Below, in pieces: positions 8,182 to 14,431 of a DNA stretch of 16,277 nt. The notes under the pieces were generated by a model. It was not told where the DNA came from. It saw only the letters and a list, made by a program, of their open reading frames with translations, and did no database searches. The DNA comes from Ruminococcus sp. UBA4385 (GTDB lineage: Bacteria; Bacillota_A; Clostridia; Oscillospirales; Ruminococcaceae): NCBI GenBank assembly GCA_002391065.1, contig DGRP01000027.1, forward strand, positions 1 to 16,277, read 5' to 3'. Each line of letters begins with the position of its first letter. Within the stretch, counting starts at the first letter, position 1. The position numbers were made by a program, and so were the translations under genes.

Positions 8182-10149
8182 TTAATTACTTTCAGTCACC
8201 GGTGTGAACTTTACGCTGACAGGCTCAAAGGGCTTTCCGCCGCTGTCATAGAATCTTGAGAACATCTCATAGAATTCAAGCCTGATTATCTGGATAGCTA
8301 CGATCATACCCTCCATAGCCATAACAAACAGGTTTCCGATTATCAGCACTATCGGCTGACCTATCGCACCTGCGCCGTCCATAAGGGTCATAACAACGAG
8401 CATCATGCCCGCATGAGAGAGAACGAAGCCGCCTACTCTCAGGAAGGACATCGTGTTGGAAACGTAGCTGAGCAGGAACTCAAACATCTCGAAGAAGTTC
8501 TCTACAATAAAGTTTCCTATAGTCATCGGCTCGCCGTCCTCGGAGAGCTGCCACTTTCTGTACTTCACCCATGCAGCCAGCGGCACACGGCAGAAGATAC
8601 ACAGAAGCGGTATAACTATCAGGCAGATAACAAAGGGTGCGGACATTACCTTTACATCAAACATCATTGTGGACACAACTCCCGTGATTATCGAGCCGTA
8701 GAAAATCAGTCCGCAGATACCGTTGCACCCGAATATCGCCTTTTCGTAGTCCTTGGCTTTGAAGCCTGCGTAGATGTTTATTATCATCGAAATAAGTATA
8801 AGGGCAATTCCTATGCCTACCGCAGTCAGCAGAATGAAGTTCGTCTGCTTGAAGACTTTAAGCGGCAGGAAGTCAATTCCAATGCTCTCATACACGGGGT
8901 CAAGAAGCTCCTCAAACCCGAACACCGAGCCGTAGAGCGTTCCGAACACCATACTGGACAAGCCCACTCGTCTGACGATACCGCCGGCCATAGGACCAAG
9001 CTTCTTATGCAGAAGTATTCCCGCAAGAAGTATCACAAAGCCCTGTCCTAAGTCTCCGAACATTATTCCGAAGAGCAGTGTGTAGGTCAGTGCCACAAAG
9101 GCAGTCGGGTTTATGCCGTCATATACGGGCAGGCCGTACATTTCGACCAGCATTCTGTAGGGCCGTGTGAGGAAGCTGTTTTTAAGCACCGTAGGCGGCT
9201 GACAGGAAGCGTCAGCGTCCGGGGGAAGGAAGGATACCTCTGAGCTTTCCAGCCCGTCAAACAGCTTTGAGAACTCAGCTTCCTTCTTTTTCGGAACAAA
9301 GCCCTTAATAATGTAGTGCTTTGTGCCCTGTCCGCTGTTTACAGTACCCACATTCTTTTTAAGGTCTGAGTACTTGCTCTTTAGCTGCAGCTTTGTACAT
9401 AGCATCTGTATTTTGTTCTCATTCACTCTTGTAAATGCTGAAACCTTTTCCTCGGCTTCCTTCTTTGAAGCTTCAAGCTGAGCTATCTCATCTGAGATAT
9501 TTTTCATGGCCTCATCAGCATTTCCCGAAACGTACCTCGGAAGCATTACCCTTTCAAAGTACATACTTTTGAACAGGTCGTCTACCCTTTCCTTGTCGCC
9601 CTCGGGGCAGAAGTACATTCCCCAGCAATAGCTGTCAGATTTCTCAAACGCCACAAAGAAGAAGTTATCGTTGTAGTATTCAAGCTTGGGGTAATTATCC
9701 AGCGGCAGACGTCCTATCCTTACGCTGACGTGCTTGCAGGAGAATAGCTGCTGGAAGTCGCTGTTCATACCTTTCAGATGTTTTATGTGCTTCTGTGCCT
9801 GTCTCAGCTCTTCGATTCTCGCATCACCCTCACGGCTGTCACGGGAGACCGCATCGAAGCCCTTTTCAAGCTCCGAGCAGACAGCTTCAAGCTCCCCTGC
9901 GCTGTCAGCCGAAAGCCCCTTGCAGTCAGTCTCAACAGGCTCTATACCGCAGTCGGCGGCTATCTTGACAGCTCTTTTCAGAAGCGCTGCATATTCGTTC
10001 CTGTCATTCAGGAGGCGCCCTCTTGCCTCTCCGGGGGAGAAGGCAGGCTCAATATGGAAGATACCGCTTTCACAGCACCTTTCAAGCGCCTGATCGAGCT
10101 CATCCATATTTCCGAGAATATTGACAAGAGACATTGTTTCAATTGCCAT
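8182..10149 (-). CDS. ntpI: V/A-type ATPase subunit I (membrane stator, a-subunit equivalent)
   Basis: Subunit I provides the stationary half-channels next to the K ring. The 655-residue length is normal. The N-terminal half (about 1-330) is soluble and contains coiled coils (for example around 95-120 and 208-265). The C-terminal half has about seven or eight membrane segments starting at FVALTYTLLFGIMFGDLGQG. The essential arginine of the ion path is R571 in SNTMSFLRVGGFVLSHAG. The late motif IRLEFYEMFSRFYDSGGKPF is the usual C-terminal signature. The ATG start is at 10147-10149; AAAGGA lies about 14 bases upstream, a rather long spacing. In transcript order it follows C across repeat element copy 3 and is followed by K after 15 bases. 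Confidence 0.97.
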   Translation of the reverse strand: MAIETMSLVNILGNMDELDQALERCCESGIFHIEPAFSPGEARGRLLNDRNEYAALLKRAVKIAADCGIEPVETDCKGLSADSAGELEAVCSELEKGFDAVSRDSREGDARIEELRQAQKHIKHLKGMNSDFQQLFSCKHVSVRIGRLPLDNYPKLEYYNDNFFFVAFEKSDSYCWGMYFCPEGDKERVDDLFKSMYFERVMLPRYVSGNADEAMKNISDEIAQLEASKKEAEEKVSAFTRVNENKIQMLCTKLQLKSKYSDLKKNVGTVNSGQGTKHYIIKGFVPKKKEAEFSKLFDGLESSEVSFLPPDADASCQPPTVLKNSFLTRPYRMLVEMYGLPVYDGINPTAFVALTYTLLFGIMFGDLGQGFVILLAGILLHKKLGPMAGGIVRRVGLSSMVFGTLYGSVFGFEELLDPVYESIGIDFLPLKVFKQTNFILLTAVGIGIALILISMIINIYAGFKAKDYEKAIFGCNGICGLIFYGSIITGVVSTMMFDVKVMSAPFVICLIVIPLLCIFCRVPLAAWVKYRKWQLSEDGEPMTIGNFIVENFFEMFEFLLSYVSNTMSFLRVGGFVLSHAGMMLVVMTLMDGAGAIGQPIVLIIGNLFVMAMEGMIVAIQIIRLEFYEMFSRFYDSGGKPFEPVSVKFTPVTESN

Positions 10150-10204
10150 AGCTCATTTACTTTTCCTTTCGTTAGTTTTATATTAAAAATTCGTGTAATT
10201 CATA

Positions 10205-10380
10205 ATGTTTTGAAAGGGGTATGGGGCAAAGCCCCATTTTAAAACATCGCCGAAGGCGATACCTTACCTATTCCCTATTCCCTATTACCTATTACCTAAA
10301 TTACCTATTCCCTATTCCCTATTACCTATTACCTAAATTACCTATTCCCTATTCCCTATTACCTTTTAACTATTACCTGA
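10205..10380. repeat. Heptad-array repeat element, copy 3 (short form, between ATPase C and I)
   Basis: This is the right half of the element found at 2791-3199 and 6406-6773. It has hairpins at 10221-10237 (ATGGGGC, loop AAA, GCCCCAT) and 10246-10260 (ATCGCC, loop GAA, GGCGAT), then an array of CTATTCC and CTATTAC heptads. A 37-base unit (four heptads plus nine bases) occurs twice, one heptad longer than the 30-base unit of copy 2. The left arm, the first two hairpins and the TTATAGG region are absent. The short pair ATGTTTT (10205-10211) and AAAACAT (10241-10247) encloses the first hairpin. The array runs up to the stop codon of subunit C at 10381-10383. The orientation matches the other copies. 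Confidence 0.88.
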
Positions 10381-11415
10381 TTAAAATATCAGCAGTTCGT
10401 GCTCCAGCTGAGTGGTGTCCGCACCGTAGCGGACAGCCTCTATAATGTGTACTATGTTTGAGATCTCCACCGCACTGAGCCTTACATAGGCATACAGTGC
10501 TGCGGGCGCACTCGTTGTCGAGGACAGAATGTGACTGAGCTTTCTGTACCTTATGTCAGCGATACCTGTCTCTATAATGCCGGTCTCACGCATACCCTTG
10601 CCGTATTTTGTATTTTTAAGCCATTCAAACATCTCATCGGGGTCGGAGAGCTCAAAGTACTCTTTAAGCCTGCCCATAGGGTTGCCCCTGACATTGATTA
10701 TGCTCTGCTTGATCTTCTCCGCCGAATACCCGAAATACTTTTTCATTCGGTAGGCATTGATGATATTCATCGTATCGACCTCGTAGAGAATGATCTCCTT
10801 GATCTCCTTTTCCTCTCTGCCGTGAAAATCATGCTCAACGTCCTGTATAAGGCGCTCAAAGTAATCCTTTCTGAGGGCAAGCTCGCATTCTGTATAGTCT
10901 GCCCTGCCCGAGGGGTCGGTTTTTACCTTCAAAAGAGGTTTTCTGTAGGGTGTACCTCTGAGGACCTCCAGAAGCTCCTCAAAATTCTCCGCCTGACTAA
11001 GCTCCAGAAGCTTCACCCTTGAATGCTTTATCGCATACCCAGGCAGCTGTGTAAGCACAGGCTTGTCAAGGTCAGAATTTATGCTGTTTATCATCAGCAG
11101 AATATTCGCTATCTCCATTCTTGCGAGCAGAAAGCCGTAGTACGGAATAGAATCAAGCTGCTGGAAACCGCAGAGGCGGTTATAGGTTTCAAAGTTTGCC
11201 TTTTGCAGAAGCTCCTCAAGGTAGCCTCTGTGTACAGTGTTCGGATCAACGTCACGGAACACATCTTTATATCTCGGCGACTGTGCAAGGTACTCGGCAC
11301 ATTCGGGAACAGTCTGCTTGAGCATAAGCTCTCTGTACTGCTGCTGAGAAAACATCTTCCCCCGAACTGCCCTTATCTTAGCTACAGTCGCATTCATGGA
11401 ACTGCTTGTGAGCAT
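10381..11415 (-). CDS. ntpC: V/A-type ATPase subunit C (rotor-to-ring adaptor)
   Basis: Subunit C (the d-type subunit) is a funnel-shaped helical protein that connects the D/F shaft to the K ring. The 344-residue length fits. Recognisable segments include FSQQQYRELMLKQTVPECAE near the start, the middle LARMEIANILLMINSIN, and the late EVDTMNIINAYRMKKYFG, all typical of the family's three repeated helical units. The ATG start (11413-11415) is supported by AAGGAG nine bases upstream inside the end of the G/H gene. The two genes are only six bases apart. In many bacterial operons C lies between E and F; here it sits second, between G/H and I. Its stop codon is embedded at the edge of repeat element copy 3, but the C-terminus looks complete. 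Confidence 0.95.
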   Translation of the reverse strand: MLTSSSMNATVAKIRAVRGKMFSQQQYRELMLKQTVPECAEYLAQSPRYKDVFRDVDPNTVHRGYLEELLQKANFETYNRLCGFQQLDSIPYYGFLLARMEIANILLMINSINSDLDKPVLTQLPGYAIKHSRVKLLELSQAENFEELLEVLRGTPYRKPLLKVKTDPSGRADYTECELALRKDYFERLIQDVEHDFHGREEKEIKEIILYEVDTMNIINAYRMKKYFGYSAEKIKQSIINVRGNPMGRLKEYFELSDPDEMFEWLKNTKYGKGMRETGIIETGIADIRYRKLSHILSSTTSAPAALYAYVRLSAVEISNIVHIIEAVRYGADTTQLEHELLIF

Positions 11416-11421
11416 ATCCTT

Positions 11422-11763
11422 TTACTCCTTTTCAGGGTTCACAACGGCGCTGAATATCTCCTGCTCCCAGCGCTCATGTTCACGCTCATAGACTGCATCA
11501 AGCTCCTTGAGCCTGCCCTTCCGGAGCGTTCTTATCTTCAGAGTCTCGGACTCAACAGCCTTATCGGTAGAGGCTCTGAGCTGTTCGGTGTAGGCATTCA
11601 CCTTCTCGGTCACGCTCTGATCTATATCTTCCTGTCTGCGTGCGCACTCGGCCTTTTTCTCTTCACTCTGCGCAAGAGCATCTTTTATGCGCTGCTCGGC
11701 TCTGCGGTCGAGGTCAAGTATCTGACTGATAAGGTCAGTGCCGACCATTGTTTTTCCTTCCAT
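11422..11763 (-). CDS. V/A-type ATPase subunit G/H (peripheral stalk coiled coil)
   Basis: This 113-residue, highly charged helical protein is the likely partner of subunit E in the outer stalk. Nearly all of it (about 10-100) is predicted coiled coil rich in E, K, R and A (for example DLDRRAEQRIKDALAQSEEK). The start was set at ATG 11761-11763, because GGGAGGA lies six bases upstream; the longer frame from GTG at 11781 would begin inside that ribosome binding site. It is the first gene of the ATPase transcript, and subunit C starts six bases after its stop. Sequence conservation in this family is low, so the call rests on length, coiled-coil character and first position in the operon. In other systems it is called NtpF, AhaH or subunit G. 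Confidence 0.85.
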   Translation of the reverse strand: MEGKTMVGTDLISQILDLDRRAEQRIKDALAQSEEKKAECARRQEDIDQSVTEKVNAYTEQLRASTDKAVESETLKIRTLRKGRLKELDAVYEREHERWEQEIFSAVVNPEKE

Positions 11764-11842
11764 GAAAAATCCTCCCTTCACAGGCGGAAATGTAATACGG
11801 GAAAGCGCTGATTAAAAGCCCTCGCACCCCATATTAAACTTT

Positions 11843-11848
11843 ATTATA
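11843..11848 (-). promoter_or_regulatory. Possible -10 box of the ATPase operon promoter
   Basis: The minus strand carries a perfect TATAAT at this place, about 80 bases before the first ATPase gene, within an AT-rich 362-base gap between the divergent ATPase operon and the diguanylate cyclase gene. No good -35 box lies 16-18 bases upstream (the hexamer there resembles AAAGTT), so the promoter is uncertain. Other AT-rich hexamers farther upstream (11880-11935) could serve instead. No gene is seen between 11764 and 12125; the plus-strand hairpin at 12006 and promoter at 12037 are listed separately. Confidence 0.35.
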
Positions 11849-12005
11849 CATGGAAACAATTATATAACTTTCGCCTCCAAAAAACAAGCAAACATTTTAT
11901 CATTTAATATTTTCTATACACTTTTTGGTTATTATGCACAAAAAATCAGGCTATCCGAACAGCTTTTGCACCGCCGACACTCATACTTTTGCAGCACTCT
12001 TACGG

Positions 12006-12032
12006 AAAGCCCCTCGGGGCTTTTGATTTTTC
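12006..12032 (+). terminator. Intrinsic terminator on the plus strand with no obvious gene before it
   Basis: AAAGCCC (12006-12012) and GGGCTTT (12017-12023) form a seven-pair stem around the loop CTCG, followed by a T-rich run (12021-12032). The T-run makes it directional for plus-strand transcription. There is no plus-strand gene upstream in this gap, so it ends either an unseen small transcript or stray antisense transcription coming out of the ATPase region. It also insulates the promoter that starts five bases later. Confidence 0.7.
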
Positions 12033-12036
12033 TCTA

Positions 12037-12065
12037 TTGACGTACTCTGAATTTTGTGCTAAAAT
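12037..12065 (+). promoter_or_regulatory. Sigma-A type promoter of the diguanylate cyclase gene
   Basis: TTGACG (12037-12042), a 17-base spacer, and TAAAAT (12060-12065) form a strong housekeeping promoter. Transcription would begin near 12072, leaving a leader of roughly 55 bases before the ATG at 12126. A purine-rich stretch (AGGAAGGGGCAGG) ahead of the start provides the ribosome binding site. Confidence 0.82.
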
Positions 12066-12125
12066 GAAAAAGACTAGTAAGCACGGAGAAGCGAAACAGT
12101 ATATCAGGAAGGGGCAGGTTTCAGT

Positions 12126-13223
12126 ATGAAATGCAATACAGTCAGAAATACCGCTGCAGCGGCAGTAAGTGCGGCAGCAGTGCTTATCACAACTAAGGTA
12201 ATAAGATCGGCTCTTAAAAGAAAGGCTAAGAAGAAGCTCAGAAACGAAGCTAAGGAAGTTCTCAGAGAGACAGGAAAGCTTGCCGCCGAGGGTATAGCCG
12301 AGGCTGGAAAGAGCATAGCCGGGAAAAACAGCAACTACACCGAGTTTCACCGTGATGTTTCAGCAATCGGAAGCTGCAGCGATATGATCTATATCGTAAA
12401 CATCAATGATGACACATATATTGAGTACACAAACCCCTATGACGATCCCGAGGGCGTGTTAGACGAGGATTTCTTCAATAAGATGCAGGAGCTCATAATG
12501 AAGATAGTCTTCCCCGAGGACAGACCCAAGATGTGCAAGGAGCTTGAAAAGGAAAGATTCCTCTCAGAGATACATGAGGGCGAGGTTTACAGCATAACCT
12601 ACAGGCTGATAGTTGAAAACAGACCCGTGTATTTCGGGATAAGGGCGATAAGGTCTGTCAGCAGACCCGAGCTGATAGTTATAGGTGTTACAAATATAGA
12701 TGCTTCCAAACGCCGTGAGGCACTGTATGAAAAAGATCCTGCCGAAGCAGCCGCACCTGTTACAAGAGATGCTCTCACAGAGGTCAAGAACAGGCTTGCG
12801 TACTCAAATTATGAGAAGGACATCGACGAGAAGATCGAAAAGGGCGAGACTGAAAAGCTCGCAGTGGTTTTCTGTGATGTGAACGGTCTTAATGCGGTCA
12901 ACGAGAAGATGGGCATGAATGTCGGAGATGCGTTCCTGAAAAATGCCTGCTCGGATATATGCCTGAAATTCAAGCACAGCCCTGTATTCAGGATAGGCGG
13001 AGATGAGTTTGCAGTAATTCTCAGGGGTGAGGATTACAACAACAGGAAAAACCTTATCCGTTCACTGAGGGCGCAGATGACCCGCCGAATGGCAGAGGGC
13101 AAGGCTTCCTCAGCCTGCGGAACGGCAGACTTCGACCCCGCTGCCGATAAGGCACTTGCGGATATCCTCTCCCGTGCAGAGGAGGATATGAAGCTTAACA
13201 AGGAAAAAATGGTGAAAAAATAA
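12126..13223 (+). CDS. GGDEF diguanylate cyclase with N-terminal membrane anchor and PAS-like region
   Basis: This is predicted to make cyclic di-GMP from two GTP. The 365-residue protein starts with an alanine-rich hydrophobic stretch (about 9-26), probably a single membrane anchor, followed by a strongly basic helix (27-50). A PAS-like sensor region (about 78-192, with IYIVNINDDTYIEY) comes next. The GGDEF domain covers about 208-362, with DALTEVKNR (215-223), the metal-binding aspartate D251 in FCDVNGLN, and an intact RIGGDEFAVIL (GGDEF at 291-295). The place where the RxxD inhibitory site usually sits reads FKHS, so product feedback through that site is probably absent. The gene stands alone, divergent from the ATPase operon and convergent with thrB, between its own promoter and a terminator that overlaps its stop codon. 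Confidence 0.92.
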   Translation: MKCNTVRNTAAAAVSAAAVLITTKVIRSALKRKAKKKLRNEAKEVLRETGKLAAEGIAEAGKSIAGKNSNYTEFHRDVSAIGSCSDMIYIVNINDDTYIEYTNPYDDPEGVLDEDFFNKMQELIMKIVFPEDRPKMCKELEKERFLSEIHEGEVYSITYRLIVENRPVYFGIRAIRSVSRPELIVIGVTNIDASKRREALYEKDPAEAAAPVTRDALTEVKNRLAYSNYEKDIDEKIEKGETEKLAVVFCDVNGLNAVNEKMGMNVGDAFLKNACSDICLKFKHSPVFRIGGDEFAVILRGEDYNNRKNLIRSLRAQMTRRMAEGKASSACGTADFDPAADKALADILSRAEEDMKLNKEKMVKK

Positions 13224-13257
13224 ACAAAGTGCTCCCTGACCGGGGAGCACTTTGTTT
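13222..13257. terminator. Bidirectional terminator shared by the diguanylate cyclase and thrB
   Basis: AAACAAAGTGCTCCC (13222-13236) and GGGAGCACTTTGTTT (13243-13257) form a perfect 15-pair stem with loop TGACCG. The A-rich and T-rich ends make it work in both directions. The left arm overlaps the TAA of the cyclase gene (13221-13223) and the right arm overlaps the TAA of thrB (13256-13258), so the two convergent genes are separated by little more than this hairpin. Confidence 0.92.
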
Positions 13258-14143
13258 ATAATATCGCAGTTCCGTCATTGTCTATGCCGAACTCGTGAAC
13301 ATTCCAGCCTGTTATGCCTGCATTGTCGAGGGAGAACTTTACTCTTCCTGCAAAGTACTCGTTCTTGTCATCAACTATAGCCATAACTGTGGGGCCTGCA
13401 CCGCTGATATAAGCCGCATAAGCTCCGTGGGTGTAGGCTATATCAAAGACCTCATCGCAGTTCGGGATAAGCTTTGAGCGAAACGGCTGATGCAGCCTGT
13501 CATTCACGGCTGTGCGGAGGTTCTCATACTTGCCTGTTAAAAGAGATGCCGAAAACAGCGCCGCCCTCGACAGGTTGAACACAGCGTCCTTGTGGGAGAC
13601 CTCAGTCGGCAGGCAGGCTCTGGCGTCCTCGGTCTTTAAGCCGAAGTCCGGGATTATTGCCGCAAATTTAAGCTTTGTGTATACCTCCTGCTTTACCCAC
13701 TCTACACGTCTGCCGTCAAAAACGGCTGTAACTATGCCGCCGAGCAGTGCAGGTGCGGTGTTGTCGGGGTGACCCTCTATCTGGGCTGCGAGGTCTACAA
13801 GGTCGTCCTTGGAGAGAGGGTCTCCGAGAAGCTTGTTCGCACCCACAAGCCCTGCGATTATGCAGGCTGATGACGAACCCAAGCCCCTCGCCATAGGGAT
13901 ATTGTTCGTCTGGCGGAGCTTTAAGCCTTTGAGCTCCTTTCCGCAGACAGCGAAAAGGTCCTTCGCCGAAATATATATCAGGTTTTTCTCATCGGTCGGC
14001 ACCTCAAGGCCGTCTGTCGAGGCTATGTCGATAGTGTCGCTCTCCTCTATCTCAACGTAGTTATAGAACGTCAGCGCAAGGCCGAGAGCGTCAAAGCCTG
14101 CACCTAAGTTTGCCGATGTGGCAGGTATGCGTATCTTTATCAT
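13256..14143 (-). CDS. thrB: Homoserine kinase
   Basis: ThrB phosphorylates L-homoserine with ATP to give O-phosphohomoserine, the step before threonine synthase. The protein is 295 residues, normal for the family. It has the GHMP kinase features: the N-terminal IRIPATSANLGAGFDALGLA, the ATP-binding PMARGLGSSSACIIAGL (GLGSSSA at 87-93), and the C-terminal AAYISGAGPTVMAIV glycine motif. The ATG start (14141-14143) has AAAGGAGAA upstream. It is the last gene of the regulator-hom-thrB operon. The 288-base gap between hom and thrB is filled by a nested palindromic element that ends about five bases before the ribosome binding site. No thrC or aspartokinase gene is visible in the window. Confidence 0.97.
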   Translation of the reverse strand: MIKIRIPATSANLGAGFDALGLALTFYNYVEIEESDTIDIASTDGLEVPTDEKNLIYISAKDLFAVCGKELKGLKLRQTNNIPMARGLGSSSACIIAGLVGANKLLGDPLSKDDLVDLAAQIEGHPDNTAPALLGGIVTAVFDGRRVEWVKQEVYTKLKFAAIIPDFGLKTEDARACLPTEVSHKDAVFNLSRAALFSASLLTGKYENLRTAVNDRLHQPFRSKLIPNCDEVFDIAYTHGAYAAYISGAGPTVMAIVDDKNEYFAGRVKFSLDNAGITGWNVHEFGIDNDGTAIL

Positions 14144-14161
14144 GGGTATTCTCCTTTGGGT

Positions 14162-14420
14162 GGCAGGGAAAACCCTGCAGTGCTCGCCGCACGGCTAATA
14201 CGCGACGTTCTTTTGTTTGGACTTTTCCTGCCTTGAACGCAGAGATAGGTAGTGCAGAATTAATATTGCTTTTTAGCCTGCACTATTTTGCTCCGCGTTC
14301 AAGGCAGGAAAAGCCAAAGCAAAAGTACGGCGCGTGATGGTGCAGGGTTTTCCCTGCCGCGTTCAAGGCAGGAAAAGCTTTAAGCAAAATTACGTCGCGT
14401 ATTAGCCGTGCGGCGAGCAC
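14162..14420. repeat. Nested palindromic repeat element between hom and thrB
   Basis: This 259-base element contains several inverted repeats. (1) The segments 14180-14208 and 14392-14420 are a perfect 29-base pair (core GCTCGCCGCACGGCTAATAC). (2) CTTTTCCTGCCTTGAACGC (14222-14240) is perfectly complementary to two copies of GCGTTCAAGGCAGGAAAAG, at 14295-14313 and 14359-14377. (3) GGCAGGGAAAACCCTGCA (14162-14179) pairs with TGCAGGGTTTTCCCTGCC (14341-14358). (4) TAGTGCAG (14250-14257) pairs with CTGCACTA (14278-14285). It begins 11 bases after the hom stop codon in transcript order and ends just before the thrB ribosome binding site. There is no coding frame of interest. It looks like a MITE-like insertion that has acquired a duplicated arm. 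Confidence 0.9.
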
Positions 14421-14431
14421 CATTAAGCAAA

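Noticed and set aside
8413..9051. 212-codon plus-strand open frame inside the ATPase I gene
   Set aside because: It is antisense to a clearly conserved gene, has no ribosome binding site and no recognisable protein features; it follows from the codon bias of the real gene.
10414..10436. Hairpin TGTCCGC/GCGGACA inside the end of the ATPase C gene, resembling the first hairpin of repeat copy 1
   Set aside because: It encodes the ordinary C-terminus (VRYGADTTQ), has a different loop, and lies on the opposite side of the array from where the element would place it, so coincidence is more likely.
11023..11811. 262-codon plus-strand open frame opposite the ATPase C and G/H genes
   Set aside because: It is antisense to two supported genes and spans their junction; the composition is that of a shadow frame.
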